Positions 45,580 through 54,101 of a stretch of DNA of 64,000 bases are shown piece after piece. The stretch is from Leifsonia aquatica (GTDB taxonomy: Bacteria; Actinomycetota; Actinomycetes; Actinomycetales; Microbacteriaceae): contig NZ_JACHVP010000001.1 in the NCBI RefSeq assembly GCF_014190775.1, positions 1,984,001 through 2,048,000 on the forward strand. Direction: 5' to 3'. Below the pieces are notes generated by a model. The model was not told the origin of the DNA. It was given only the letters and a program-made list of their open reading frames with translations, and searched no databases. Position 1 is the stretch's first letter. The number at the start of each line of letters is the position of its first letter. The position numbers were made by a program, and so were the translations under genes.

Positions 45580-45774
45580 TCACTCGTCCCGCGCGTCGGC
45601 CGCGTCGAACTCGTCGAGCTGGTCGATGCCCTGCGGCTCCTCGACCTCCACCTCGACGCCGCTCACCGCGTCCCCATCGCGGAACGCGCCGGTCCCCTCG
45701 TCGAGCGTCCCCTCGCCGTCGGGGTAACCCGCCTCGTCCGGATACTCGACGCCGCCCGTGTTCGACATGTCCAT
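45580..45774 (-). CDS. Small acidic protein
   Basis: This 64-residue protein is rich in Asp, Glu and Gly, with a C-terminal GIDQLDEFDAADARDE. An AAGGAGCGGCAC site precedes the ATG at 45774. It is similar in composition and length class to the acidic protein at 29382. No domain or function was recognised. Confidence 0.65.
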   Translation of the reverse strand: MDMSNTGGVEYPDEAGYPDGEGTLDEGTGAFRDGDAVSGVEVEVEEPQGIDQLDEFDAADARDE

Positions 45775-45979
45775 GTGCCGCTCCTTCCGTTGGTTCGATC
45801 CTGCACCCGGAGGGAGGGGCGGGGCCAGGACGGTTGTCGGAAGATCGCGGCGGCGACGAAAACCGACCGGCACCCCTTCTTCGGGGGTTGGAGGAGCAGG
45901 TCCCGATTCTGAGAGTCTGAGAAGGCTGTGGGGAGCCTATGCCTCTGCAGTGAATCCGAATCTGCAAAGGAACACCAGA

Positions 45980-46651
45980 ATGAGCACCATCCCTCCGCCC
46001 CCTGCACCCGACCAGCAGTACGCCGCGCCCGCCCCGGAGAAGTCCGGCAACGGCCTCGGCATCGCCGCGCTGATCCTGGGCATCCTGGCGCTGATCGGCG
46101 CGTTCATCCCGTTCCTGAACTACGGCGCCTGGGTGCTCGGCCTGATCGGCCTGATCCTCGGCATCGTCGCCCTGGTGCAGAAGAACAAGAAGAAGGGGAC
46201 GGCCCTCACGGGCACGATCCTCTCGGGCGTCGCGATCATCCTGTCGATCATCCTCTCGATCGTCTACACGGCCGCGTTCGCGTCGGCGGTCAACGACTCG
46301 ATCAAGGAGCAGATCAAGAAGGACGACGTCGTCGCGTCGCAGCCGGTGGAGGTCGTCTACGAGGTCACGGGCACCAGCACCGACAGCAACATCACCTACT
46401 CGACGTACGCGGACGGCGCGTCCAAGTCCGAGACCGCGTCCGCTCAGGCCCTGCCGTGGACGAAGTCGATCACCGTCAAGAAGGGCGGCACCTTCGACTT
46501 CAGCAGCTTCAGCGTCGTCGCGACGGCCGGAATGGATGGCGGCGACCTCGCCTGCAAGCTCACCGTCGCCGGCAAGGTCGTCGCTGAGCAGTCGGCGACC
46601 GGGCAGTACGCCGTCGTCAGCTGCCTCGCCACGGGCACCGACGGCGAGTAG
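45980..46651 (+). CDS. DUF4190 membrane protein with MmpS-like C-domain
   Basis: This 223-residue protein starts with a Pro-rich cytoplasmic lead (MSTIPPPPAPDQQY). A DUF4190-type double membrane segment follows (GIAALILGILALIGAFIP and GAWVLGLIGLILGIVALV, about 27-66), with a third helix at about 78-100. The extracytoplasmic domain resembles MmpS accessory proteins (VEVVYEVTGTSTDSNITYSTYADG, LPWTKSITV, LACKLTVAGKVVAEQ). An AAAGGAAC site precedes the ATG at 45980. It is a likely envelope or transport accessory protein, inferred from fold only. Confidence 0.8.
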   Translation: MSTIPPPPAPDQQYAAPAPEKSGNGLGIAALILGILALIGAFIPFLNYGAWVLGLIGLILGIVALVQKNKKKGTALTGTILSGVAIILSIILSIVYTAAFASAVNDSIKEQIKKDDVVASQPVEVVYEVTGTSTDSNITYSTYADGASKSETASAQALPWTKSITVKKGGTFDFSSFSVVATAGMDGGDLACKLTVAGKVVAEQSATGQYAVVSCLATGTDGE

Positions 46652-46658
46652 CTCGTTG

Positions 46659-46692
46659 CGGGCTCTCGCCGGCGTCTGGCGGCGAGAGCCCG
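46659..46692 (+). terminator. Hairpin terminator after the MmpS-like gene
   Basis: CGGGCTCTCGCC / GGCGAGAGCCCG are perfect 12-bp arms with a 10-nt loop, 7 nt after the stop. No T-tract follows. It separates this gene from the DUF2510/DUF4352 gene. Confidence 0.65.
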
Positions 46693-46701
46693 TCCCGCAC
46701 G

Positions 46702-47616
46702 ATGATGACGAACGCACCCGCCGACTGGTATCCCGATCCGGAGTACCCGGGACAGCTGCGCTACTGGGACGGCACCGCCTGGACCGTGAATCGCGCGCCG
46801 GCTCCCCGCTCCGTCGAGGTCGCCGCGGCGCCATCCGCCCCGGACGCGCCGGCCCCCGCGAATCGCGACGCCACCCCGGCCGTCCTGGCCCTCGTCCTGG
46901 CGATCGTCGGCTTCGTCCTCGGCGTCCTCCCGTTCGCCGCCTGGTTCGCCTGGCTGGCGTTCGTTCCCGCCCTGATCCTCGCGATCCGTGCCCTCGTGAG
47001 ACGTCGAGCCGGCCGCGGGAGCTCGATCTCCGCGATCGTCGTCGCGGGCATCGGATGGCTGTTCTCCCTGGTCGTGGGTCTCGGGTCGTTCGCTCTGCTG
47101 CCCGCCGGCGCGCCGTCGTCCCCCGAAGCCGCCGCGGTCTCGAGCAGCACGCCGACCGCGTCGCCGACCGCCAGCGCACCCCCGGCGACCCCGTCCGCCG
47201 GCCCGACCCCGACGGTTCCCGCCCTCCCCGGACTCGGGCAGGCCGTGACCAGCCGCTCCGGCGTCTCGTTCACCGTGACCGGTGTGGAGTGCGGACTCGG
47301 CGCCCAGCAGGACGTGTTCGGCGACGTCGCTCCGAAGGGTCAGTTCTGCCGGATCGACTTCGTCGTCGCGAACGGCAGCACCCAGCCGCAGAACCTGTCC
47401 GCGTCCGATGTCTTCGGCTACATCGGCAACGCACGCTACGAGGCGGACAGCGGCCTGGCCCGCTTCGGCGACGATGACTACTTCAGCACCGTGAACCCGG
47501 GCCTCTCGGTCGACTGCACGGTGTTCTTCGATGTTCCTGCCGGTGCGACCCTGGATCGGGTGAAGCTCATCACGAGCTGGTGGGGCGGCGACGGCGCGAC
47601 GGTCACGCTCCGCTGA
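46702..47616 (+). CDS. DUF2510 / membrane / DUF4352 protein
   Basis: This 304-residue protein starts with a DUF2510 motif (DWYPDPEYPGQLRYWDGTAWT, with intact WYPDP and RYWDG cores). Membrane helices follow at about 55-93 and 105-130, then a Ser/Thr/Pro linker (about 135-175). The extracellular C-domain (about 180-304) resembles DUF4352, including two Cys that could bridge (VECGLG, QFCRIDF). DUF2510 is a common intracellular domain of actinobacterial envelope proteins. It is convergent with the two-component system. The tandem ATG start lacks a clear ribosome site. Confidence 0.8.
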   Translation: MMTNAPADWYPDPEYPGQLRYWDGTAWTVNRAPAPRSVEVAAAPSAPDAPAPANRDATPAVLALVLAIVGFVLGVLPFAAWFAWLAFVPALILAIRALVRRRAGRGSSISAIVVAGIGWLFSLVVGLGSFALLPAGAPSSPEAAAVSSSTPTASPTASAPPATPSAGPTPTVPALPGLGQAVTSRSGVSFTVTGVECGLGAQQDVFGDVAPKGQFCRIDFVVANGSTQPQNLSASDVFGYIGNARYEADSGLARFGDDDYFSTVNPGLSVDCTVFFDVPAGATLDRVKLITSWWGGDGATVTLR

Positions 47617-47653
47617 CCTCGGGGGTCAGGTCCGGCAGATCACGCGGCGTGGC

Positions 47654-48307
47654 TCACGCGCCGGAGCGGGCGACGACGACCGCGAGCTCGGTCCGAGTGC
47701 GCACACCCCACTTGCCGCGGATGACGGCGAGCGTGGATTTGACGGTCGTCTCCGCCACGAAGAACCTCTGCGCGATGTCGGCGTCGGACGCGCCATCGGT
47801 CACGGCGATCGCGAACTCGCGCTCGCGCGTCGTGAGCTGCTCCATCTTCGCGGCAGCGTCGCGACGCGCGTCCGTGCCGCGCGAGTCCCGGACCCACATC
47901 GACAGTTGCCGTGCGGCGCGCGGCGAGAAGGCCGCGTCACCGGCGGCGACCTGGCGGACCGCGTCGATGATGCGCTGCGGGTCCTCGTCCTTCAGCATGA
48001 AGCCGGACGCTCCCGCGGAGACCGCGTCCAGCACCCGGCCGTCCTCGTCGAAGGCCGTCATCATGAGGAAGCGCGGGGTGGAGCCGCCCAGGGCCCTGAC
48101 CACCGCCACACCGTCCATCCGCGGCATCCGCACGTCGCAGAGGACCACGTCCGGGTGGTGCGCCGCGACGGCCGCCGCCACCTCATCGCCGTCCGCACAT
48201 CGCCCGACGACATCGATGTCGGTGGAGGCGCCGAGCACGGCGGTGATCCCGGCCGCCGCCATCGGGTCGTCGTCGACGACGAGCACACGGATGCGGGGGT
48301 CGTTCAC
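47654..48307 (-). CDS. NarL/LuxR-type response regulator
   Basis: The protein has 217 residues. The receiver domain has the acidic pocket VVDDDPMAA, the phosphoacceptor Asp in VLCDVRMPRMDG, and the conserved Lys in FMLKDEDP. The C-terminal LuxR HTH reads LTTREREFAIAVTDGASDADIAQRFFVAETTVKSTLAVIRGKW. The GTG start at 48307 has weak GGG spacing. It follows the sensor kinase by 38 bp and is surely its cognate partner. Confidence 0.93.
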   Translation of the reverse strand: MNDPRIRVLVVDDDPMAAAGITAVLGASTDIDVVGRCADGDEVAAAVAAHHPDVVLCDVRMPRMDGVAVVRALGGSTPRFLMMTAFDEDGRVLDAVSAGASGFMLKDEDPQRIIDAVRQVAAGDAAFSPRAARQLSMWVRDSRGTDARRDAAAKMEQLTTREREFAIAVTDGASDADIAQRFFVAETTVKSTLAVIRGKWGVRTRTELAVVVARSGA

Positions 48308-48345
48308 CCTGGGAGTCTATCGATGCCCGGCCAACGCTCGGGCTG

Positions 48346-49614
48346 TCACCTGTGCGGAGGCGACCAGGGCAACCACGCCACGATCGCGAACGTCCCCTCC
48401 GGCGTCGCACCCGCCCGGAACGACCCGCCGACGAGCGCGACCCGCTCGCTCATCCCGCTCAGCCCGTGGCCGCCTCCGACGGAGGTCGGGACGGTGCCAG
48501 GTGCGAGCCAGTTCGCGGTGGCGACGGACACCCCGTTCACCGGGTCGCCGCGGACCTCCACGCTCAGGGCCGTCCCGGGAGCATGACGTCGCACGTTCGA
48601 GAGGGCCTCCTGCACGATCCGGTAGCAGGCGTGAGCGACCCGCGGGTCGCACGAAGCGATGTCGCTGACGAGCAGCTGCGCGCGCACGTCGACGCCATCG
48701 CGCAGTGCGTCGTCCACCAGCGCCGGGAGGTCGGCCAGGCCGTGGTCGACCCCTGCGGCGGCGGGATTGCGGAGCACGTGCACGACGTTGCGCAGCTCGT
48801 CGAGCGAGTTCTGCGCGGTCTCCCGCACGGCGCGGGCCGCCGCGGCGGCTTTCTCGTCCGAGCCGCCGACGGTCAGCTCGAGCGCGCCGGCGTGGAGGGA
48901 GAGGGAGCTGAGCTGCGCAGCGAGCGTGTCGTGGAGCTCACGCGCGAGCTCCTGCCGTTCCCGCTCGCGCTCGACCTCGCGGTGAAGCACGGCGACGTTG
49001 CGATTGGCGACGGCCGTCCCGCGTGTTGCGGCGTCCCGTTCCGCGCGCAGCCGGCGCGTCATCCCGAACGCGGCGAACGGCACGACCGCCACCGCCGCCA
49101 GGATCGGGGCCACCCAGAACAACGCGAGCCGCGCCGGTGTGCCTTCGGGCGGGTCGCCGACGAAGCCCGCGAGCAGCGACGCGTGCGTCATGACGTCCCA
49201 GCTGAGCGCCACCACGACGGCCGCATACGTCCCGGCGACGAACGCCCACTGCCGCCACCCGGTCGTCACGGCCGTCACCGCCGCCACGCTCACGAGCACC
49301 GCGACCGGCGACGCGGGGAAGGCCAGCGTCACACCGATGGCGAGCAACGCGACGAAGACGGGATACCGGTGCCGCCACACGAGCATCACCGAGACGCCGA
49401 TCATGACGAAGGTCCCGACGGTCGCGAGGAGCTTGACGGGCTCTGGGAACGTGGAGGTGCCCGCACCGTGGATGCCGCCCGCCGACAGCGCCAGCAGGGC
49501 GCACAGCAGAGCGATGGCGATCGATCCCACCAAAGCCCCCGCCCGGCGGGCACGCGACGGCACCGTCGCCCCTGGCGGTGCCGACGCGCTCGGTGTGGGA
49601 GAGGTGACGCTCAT
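48346..49614 (-). CDS. Two-component sensor histidine kinase (HisKA_3 type)
   Basis: This 422-residue protein has six to seven N-terminal membrane helices (about 25-190), typical of the actinobacterial NarL-partner kinases. A short coiled coil follows, then the HisKA_3 dimerisation domain with phospho-His in ELARELHDTLAAQLSSL. The HATPase domain has N-box RIVQEALSNVRRHA and G-box GGHGLSGMSERV. The signal is unknown. A GTG start 6 nt upstream is possible. DUF4352 proteins flank the pair on both sides. Confidence 0.92.
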   Translation of the reverse strand: MSVTSPTPSASAPPGATVPSRARRAGALVGSIAIALLCALLALSAGGIHGAGTSTFPEPVKLLATVGTFVMIGVSVMLVWRHRYPVFVALLAIGVTLAFPASPVAVLVSVAAVTAVTTGWRQWAFVAGTYAAVVVALSWDVMTHASLLAGFVGDPPEGTPARLALFWVAPILAAVAVVPFAAFGMTRRLRAERDAATRGTAVANRNVAVLHREVERERERQELARELHDTLAAQLSSLSLHAGALELTVGGSDEKAAAAARAVRETAQNSLDELRNVVHVLRNPAAAGVDHGLADLPALVDDALRDGVDVRAQLLVSDIASCDPRVAHACYRIVQEALSNVRRHAPGTALSVEVRGDPVNGVSVATANWLAPGTVPTSVGGGHGLSGMSERVALVGGSFRAGATPEGTFAIVAWLPWSPPHR

Positions 49615-49787
49615 GTCCACGATCGTATGGGCGAACCCCGCGACCCCTGTACCGCCTTTCGGAGGGGCGGGCCCCCTCCGTTCGTGCGGTCAGGTACGAC
49701 CGATCCGTGGTGCCGCTGCCCGGCCTCCTCGCGGTGTGCTGGTGGAAGCCGAAACCCGGCCCCACGAACTCACCAGGAGGCACTCCC

Positions 49788-50348
49788 ATGTTCCGTCGTA
49801 TCACCCTCGTCACCGCCGCGACCGCGATCGCCGCGGGCCTCGCCCTCACCGGCTGCAGCGCCGGGACGACCGCGGGCGGCACCGCGGGTGGCGGGGCGAC
49901 GACCGGCAGCTCCGCGTCCGCGGCACCTTCAGCTCCTGCTGCGCCCGCCGCGCCCGGCCTGAACACCCCGCTCACGGTCGGCTCCTTCGAGTACACCGCG
50001 CTCGGCGTTCAGGACATCGGCGCCACCGCGGGCACCTCGCCGCTGACGGCGACCGCGCAGGGCACGTTCCTGCAGGTCGACCTGAAGATCGCGAACACCG
50101 GCAACAGCTCCGCGACCTTCATCGTCAACTACGTGAAGCTCGTCGACGCGGCCGGCAAGACCTACGACGCCGACGCGAGCGCGACCCTGTACGCGAGCCC
50201 GGACCAGAACGCGTGGGTCGCCGGCATCAACCCGGGCAACGCCATCCAGGGCCCGATCCTCTTCGACGTCCCCGCCGGAACCGCCCCGGCGAGCATCCAG
50301 GTCAGTGACAACGCCTTCGCGAAGGGCAAGACGATCACCCTCGGCTGA
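49788..50348 (+). CDS. DUF4352 lipoprotein
   Basis: This 186-residue protein has a lipoprotein signal peptide with lipobox LALTGC (Cys at about residue 24). A Gly/Ala/Ser/Pro linker follows, then a DUF4352 Ig-like domain (LTVGSFEYTALGVQDI, FLQVDLKIANTGNSSATF, ILFDVPAGTAPASIQV). It is anchored on the outer face of the membrane. A CAGGAGGCACTCCC site precedes the ATG. It is divergent from the sensor kinase and a plausible target or ligand-side partner of that system (inference). Confidence 0.88.
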   Translation: MFRRITLVTAATAIAAGLALTGCSAGTTAGGTAGGGATTGSSASAAPSAPAAPAAPGLNTPLTVGSFEYTALGVQDIGATAGTSPLTATAQGTFLQVDLKIANTGNSSATFIVNYVKLVDAAGKTYDADASATLYASPDQNAWVAGINPGNAIQGPILFDVPAGTAPASIQVSDNAFAKGKTITLG

Positions 50349-50356
50349 GGGGGATG

Positions 50357-50397
50357 GCGGCGGCGGACGGAACCCGAACCGTCCGCCGCCGCGTTCT
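50357..50397. terminator. GC-rich terminator hairpin
   Basis: GCGGCGGCGGACGG (50357-50370) and CCGTCCGCCGCCGC (50379-50392) form a perfect 14-bp stem with an 8-nt loop, followed by GTTCT. It serves the DUF4352 gene and probably the convergent dehydrogenase. Confidence 0.75.
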
Positions 50398-50402
50398 GCG
50401 CC

Positions 50403-51392
50403 TCAGACCCGGTTCACCGGCGCCTCCGGCACCCCCGCCACGACCGCACTCACCGCGTTCTGCGCCTGCACGCGCACGTACTCGACCTCGGTGAAGCGCG
50501 AGAAGTAGGCGATGTGCGGGGTCAGCACGACGTCGTCGCGGCCGACCAGCGGGTGACCGGGCGGCGGCGGCTCCTCGTCGAGGACGTCGAGGGCCGCGCT
50601 CGAGAGGCGGCCGCTGTCGAGCGCGTCGACGAGGGCCTCGTTGTCAATGAGGCCGCCGCGGGAGACGTTGACCAGGATGGCGCCGGCCGGCATGTCGGCG
50701 AGGAACGCGGCATCCACCATCCGCGCGGTCTCCGGGGTCAGCGGCACGTGCAGGGAGAGGGCGTCGGAGGCGCGGCGCACGTCGTCCAGGCTCGCCCGCT
50801 CGATCCCGAGGCGCTGGAGGTCGGCCGTCACCTCGGGGGTGTCCGGCAGCATCGGGTCGTAGCCGAGCACGCGGCCGAACAGCGGGCCGGCCAGCCGGGC
50901 GAACTCCCGGCCGATCTTGCCGAGTCCGACGATGCCGAGCGTCCGCTCGCTCACGCGCGGCGGGGCCTCCGGAGCGCGCTCATTCCAGCGCTCCGACGTG
51001 GCTGAGGCGGTATAGAAGGTGAGCTGCCGTGCGCTGGCGAGCAGCAGGGCGAGCGCGTGCGTCGCCACCTCTTCGGTCGCGGCGCCGGGCACGTTCGTCA
51101 CCCAGACGCCGTGCTCGGTCGCAGCCTCCACATCCACGTAGTCGAAGCCCATCGACATGAGCGCGATGACCTTCAGACGCGGGAGCGCGGCGATGACCTC
51201 GCGGGAGATGGCGGCGTACCCCGGGAGCAGGGCGTCCGCGTCCTGCGCGCCCGCGATGATCGCGGCCGGGTCGCGGGTGCCGAGTACGCGCACCTCGAAG
51301 CCGTGCGCCTCGAGCAGCGCGATGCCGGGCGCGGGATCGGTGTCCTCGACGTCGGTGTAGACGGCGACGGGGCGGCGGGCGGCGTCAGTCAT
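50403..51392 (-). CDS. D-2-hydroxyacid dehydrogenase (CtBP/SerA-like)
   Basis: This 329-residue protein has a Rossmann motif [15 protein letters not shown] (about 146-160). The catalytic Arg is in [10 protein letters not shown] and the active-site His in LTPHIAYFS. It is a member of the NAD-dependent D-isomer 2-hydroxyacid dehydrogenase family. The ATG at 51392 overlaps the ureohydrolase gene by 8 bp, so it is part of that operon, probably acting on a 2-oxo or 2-hydroxy acid intermediate. The precise substrate is unknown. Confidence 0.85.
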   Translation of the reverse strand: MTDAARRPVAVYTDVEDTDPAPGIALLEAHGFEVRVLGTRDPAAIIAGAQDADALLPGYAAISREVIAALPRLKVIALMSMGFDYVDVEAATEHGVWVTNVPGAATEEVATHALALLLASARQLTFYTASATSERWNERAPEAPPRVSERTLGIVGLGKIGREFARLAGPLFGRVLGYDPMLPDTPEVTADLQRLGIERASLDDVRRASDALSLHVPLTPETARMVDAAFLADMPAGAILVNVSRGGLIDNEALVDALDSGRLSSAALDVLDEEPPPPGHPLVGRDDVVLTPHIAYFSRFTEVEYVRVQAQNAVSAVVAGVPEAPVNRV

Positions 51393-52395
51393 CGGCGCCG
51401 GCTTCGCTGGAGGCACCGTCGACGCCGCGCGGGTGAGCGCTGGCCTCCCGCACGATCACCTGCGCCATCGCGGTCATCAGCTCGTACGCGACGTGCGACG
51501 CGGCGATCCCGGTGACCTGGGCGTGGTCGTAGGCGGGCGCGACCTCCACGACGTCCGCGCCGACGATGTTCAGGTCGGTCAGGCCGCGGAGCAGGCGCAG
51601 CAGCTCGCGGCTGGTCAGGCCGCCGGCCTCCGGGGTCCCGGTGCCGGGCGCGTGCGCGGGGTCGAGCACGTCGATGTCGATGGAGATGTAGAGCGGCCGG
51701 TCGCCGACGCGGCGGCGGATGCGGTCGAGTGCGGCGGGGATGCCGTTCTCCTCGATGTACTCGCTCGACACGATCGAGAAGCCGAGGCGCTCGTCGTCCT
51801 CGAGGTCCTGCTTGCTGTAGAGCGGGCCGCGGGTGCCGACGTGCACGGACGCGGTGCGGTCGAGGAACCCCTCCTCCGACGCGCGCCGGAAGGGCGTGCC
51901 GTGCGTGATCGGCTCGTCGAAGTAGGTGTCCCAGGTGTCGAGGTGCGCGTCGAAGTGCAGCACCGCGACCGGCCCGTGCTTCTCGCTGATGGCCTTGAGC
52001 AGCGGGTAGGCGATGGTGTGGTCGCCGCCGATGGTCAGGATGCGCTGCACGCGGCTGCCCAGCTCGCTCGCCGCCTCCGCGATCTGGCGCACGGCCTCGT
52101 CGATGTGGAACGGGTTCACCGCGATGTCGCCGGCGTCGGCGACCTGCACGGCCTCCCACGCCGAGAAGTCCTGCGCCGGGTTGTACGGCCGCAGCAGGCG
52201 GCTGGCGGCGCGCACGTGCTCCGGACCGAAGCGGGCGCCCGGGCGGTAGCTGACGCCGGTGTCGAAGGGGATGCCGACCACGGCGAGGTCGACGGCCGGC
52301 ACGTCTTCGAGGCGCGGCAGCCGGGCGAAGGTGGAGAGCCCGGCGTAACGCGGGGTCTTCGATGCGTCGGCGGGGCCGATGGGAGGTGTGCTCAT
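51385..52395 (-). CDS. speB: Agmatinase-family ureohydrolase (possible guanidinobutyrase)
   Basis: This 336-residue protein contains the three binuclear-manganese motifs: [18 protein letters not shown] and [22 protein letters not shown]. The family releases urea from agmatine, 4-guanidinobutyrate or similar guanidino compounds. Placement beside an AruI-like ThDP decarboxylase favours guanidinobutyrase or a related activity over polyamine synthesis, but substrate cannot be settled from sequence. It is coupled to the downstream dehydrogenase by overlap. Confidence 0.88.
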   Translation of the reverse strand: MSTPPIGPADASKTPRYAGLSTFARLPRLEDVPAVDLAVVGIPFDTGVSYRPGARFGPEHVRAASRLLRPYNPAQDFSAWEAVQVADAGDIAVNPFHIDEAVRQIAEAASELGSRVQRILTIGGDHTIAYPLLKAISEKHGPVAVLHFDAHLDTWDTYFDEPITHGTPFRRASEEGFLDRTASVHVGTRGPLYSKQDLEDDERLGFSIVSSEYIEENGIPAALDRIRRRVGDRPLYISIDIDVLDPAHAPGTGTPEAGGLTSRELLRLLRGLTDLNIVGADVVEVAPAYDHAQVTGIAASHVAYELMTAMAQVIVREASAHPRGVDGASSEAGADD

Positions 52396-52452
52396 GGTGG
52401 TTCCTCGTGCCTGTTCCGTGGGTCGGTTCGGTGCGCGTCAGTTCGGTGCGCG

Positions 52453-54075
52453 TCAGCTCGTGAAGGTGGACTGCGGGAGGTGGATGACGTGCAGGCCGCC
52501 CGCAGCGCCCGCGGCCGTCACCGCCGCGTCCAGCTCGGCTGCCGTGCCGACGCGGTGCCCCGTGCCGCCGAACGCATCCGCGACGGCCGCCCAGTCGGGC
52601 TGCACCAGGTCGACCGCGATCGGGGCGATGTCCGCATCCACCTCGTTCTGCTTGATCTCCGCGTAGCCGCCGTTGTCGACGACGATCACGGTGACGTCGA
52701 GCCGCTGCTCGATGACCGTGATGAACTCCTGCAGCGAGAACATCAGTGCGCCGTCGCCGACCACCGCGAACACCGGGCGGTCGGGCCGCGCGACGCGGGA
52801 GCCGATCGCGGCGGGGAGGCCGTAGCCGAGCGTCGCGTAGGTCGCCATGTACGGCGTGGAGTTCGGCGTCGCGACCTGGAGGCGGTTCAGCAGACCCCAG
52901 TAGGCGATCTGCGACGAGTCGGTCGTGACGATGGCGCCGGCCGGGAGCGCCGCAGCGATGGCGTCGGCGAGGGCCGTGTTGACGGCGGAGAGCTCGGCGC
53001 ACTCGGCGGCCACGGCCTCCAGCGTCTCCGGCACGCGGGCATCGCGCTGCGGTTCGCTGGCGGCAGCCCCCGCGTCTCCCAGCGCCGCCACGATCGCGGC
53101 GAGCGCGACCGGCGCGTCCGCGACGATCCCCACCTCCGCCACCTGGTTCTTGTCGAGCTGCGACGCCACCCGGTCGACGCGGATGACGTGCCCGCGAGCC
53201 TCCAGCGCGTCGACCCACAGCTCGGCCTCGCCCAGCTTCGAGCCGACGACGAGCAGCACGTCGGCATCCCGGGCCCGGTTGCGGGCCGCGGCGAGCCGGA
53301 GGTTGGAGCCGAGGGAGAGCGGATGCCGCTCGTCGAGCACGCCCTTCGCGTTCAGGGTCGTGACGACCGGTGCCCCCAGGCGCTCGGCGAGGGCACGCAG
53401 TTCGTCCGTCGCGCCGCGGGAGCCGCCGCCCGCGAGGATCACCGGATCGCTCGCGGCGGCCAGCAGCCGCGCGGCCTCGGCGACCGCGGCCGCGTCGGGC
53501 GCCGTCGCAGCCGCAGGAGCGCGAGCCGCGAGCGACTCGGCCGGCAGCTCCGTCTCCTCCTCCAGCAGATCCAGCGGCACCTCGATGTAGACGGGGCGCG
53601 GCCGCCCGGTGGCGAAGAGCGCGAACGCGTCGTGGACGGCCTGCACGGCCTCCTCGGCGGACTGCACCCGGCGTCCCCACTCGACGATGGCGGAGGCGGC
53701 GCCCAGCTGGTCCTTCGTCTCGTGCAGGGTGCCCACGTCGGCGAACTCGCGCCCGCGGGCCGGGCCCGGGGAGAGCAGGATCATCGGCCGCGACTCGCAG
53801 TACGCGGTCCCGGCGGCCGAGAGCGCGTTGAGCAGCCCCGGGCCGCTCGTCGTGATGACGACGCCGGGCTTGCCGGTCTGCAGCGACCAGCCGTCGGCCG
53901 CGTATCCCGCGCCCTGCTCGTGCCGCGTGGTCACGGGATGCACGCCGAGCGCGGTCAGCGGTCGGTAGAACTCGAGGTTGTGGGTGCCCGGGATGCCGAA
54001 CACCGTGTCGACGCCGTAGTTGCGCAGGGTCTCGATGAGCACCCATCCGGTCGTGCGTGCGGCGCGTGTCTCCAT
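52453..54075 (-). CDS. ThDP-dependent decarboxylase (5-guanidino-2-oxopentanoate decarboxylase-like)
   Basis: The 540-residue product is an acetolactate-synthase-fold enzyme. The N-terminal PYR domain reads TLRNYGVDTVFGIPGTHNLEFYRPL with a HEQGAGYAADG catalytic-Glu region. The PP domain carries the ThDP motif GDGALMFSLQEF...NNGGY-like VDNGGYAEIK. The VFGIPG and RHEQGAG pattern and the neighbouring ureohydrolase resemble AruI of the arginine transaminase route, which decarboxylates 2-ketoarginine. The ATG at 54075 follows AAAGGACGCATAGGC. Sulfoacetaldehyde or acetolactate activity is less likely. Confidence 0.75.
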   Translation of the reverse strand: METRAARTTGWVLIETLRNYGVDTVFGIPGTHNLEFYRPLTALGVHPVTTRHEQGAGYAADGWSLQTGKPGVVITTSGPGLLNALSAAGTAYCESRPMILLSPGPARGREFADVGTLHETKDQLGAASAIVEWGRRVQSAEEAVQAVHDAFALFATGRPRPVYIEVPLDLLEEETELPAESLAARAPAAATAPDAAAVAEAARLLAAASDPVILAGGGSRGATDELRALAERLGAPVVTTLNAKGVLDERHPLSLGSNLRLAAARNRARDADVLLVVGSKLGEAELWVDALEARGHVIRVDRVASQLDKNQVAEVGIVADAPVALAAIVAALGDAGAAASEPQRDARVPETLEAVAAECAELSAVNTALADAIAAALPAGAIVTTDSSQIAYWGLLNRLQVATPNSTPYMATYATLGYGLPAAIGSRVARPDRPVFAVVGDGALMFSLQEFITVIEQRLDVTVIVVDNGGYAEIKQNEVDADIAPIAVDLVQPDWAAVADAFGGTGHRVGTAAELDAAVTAAGAAGGLHVIHLPQSTFTS

Positions 54076-54101
54076 GCCTATGCGTCCTTTGCGAGTCGGG
54101 G

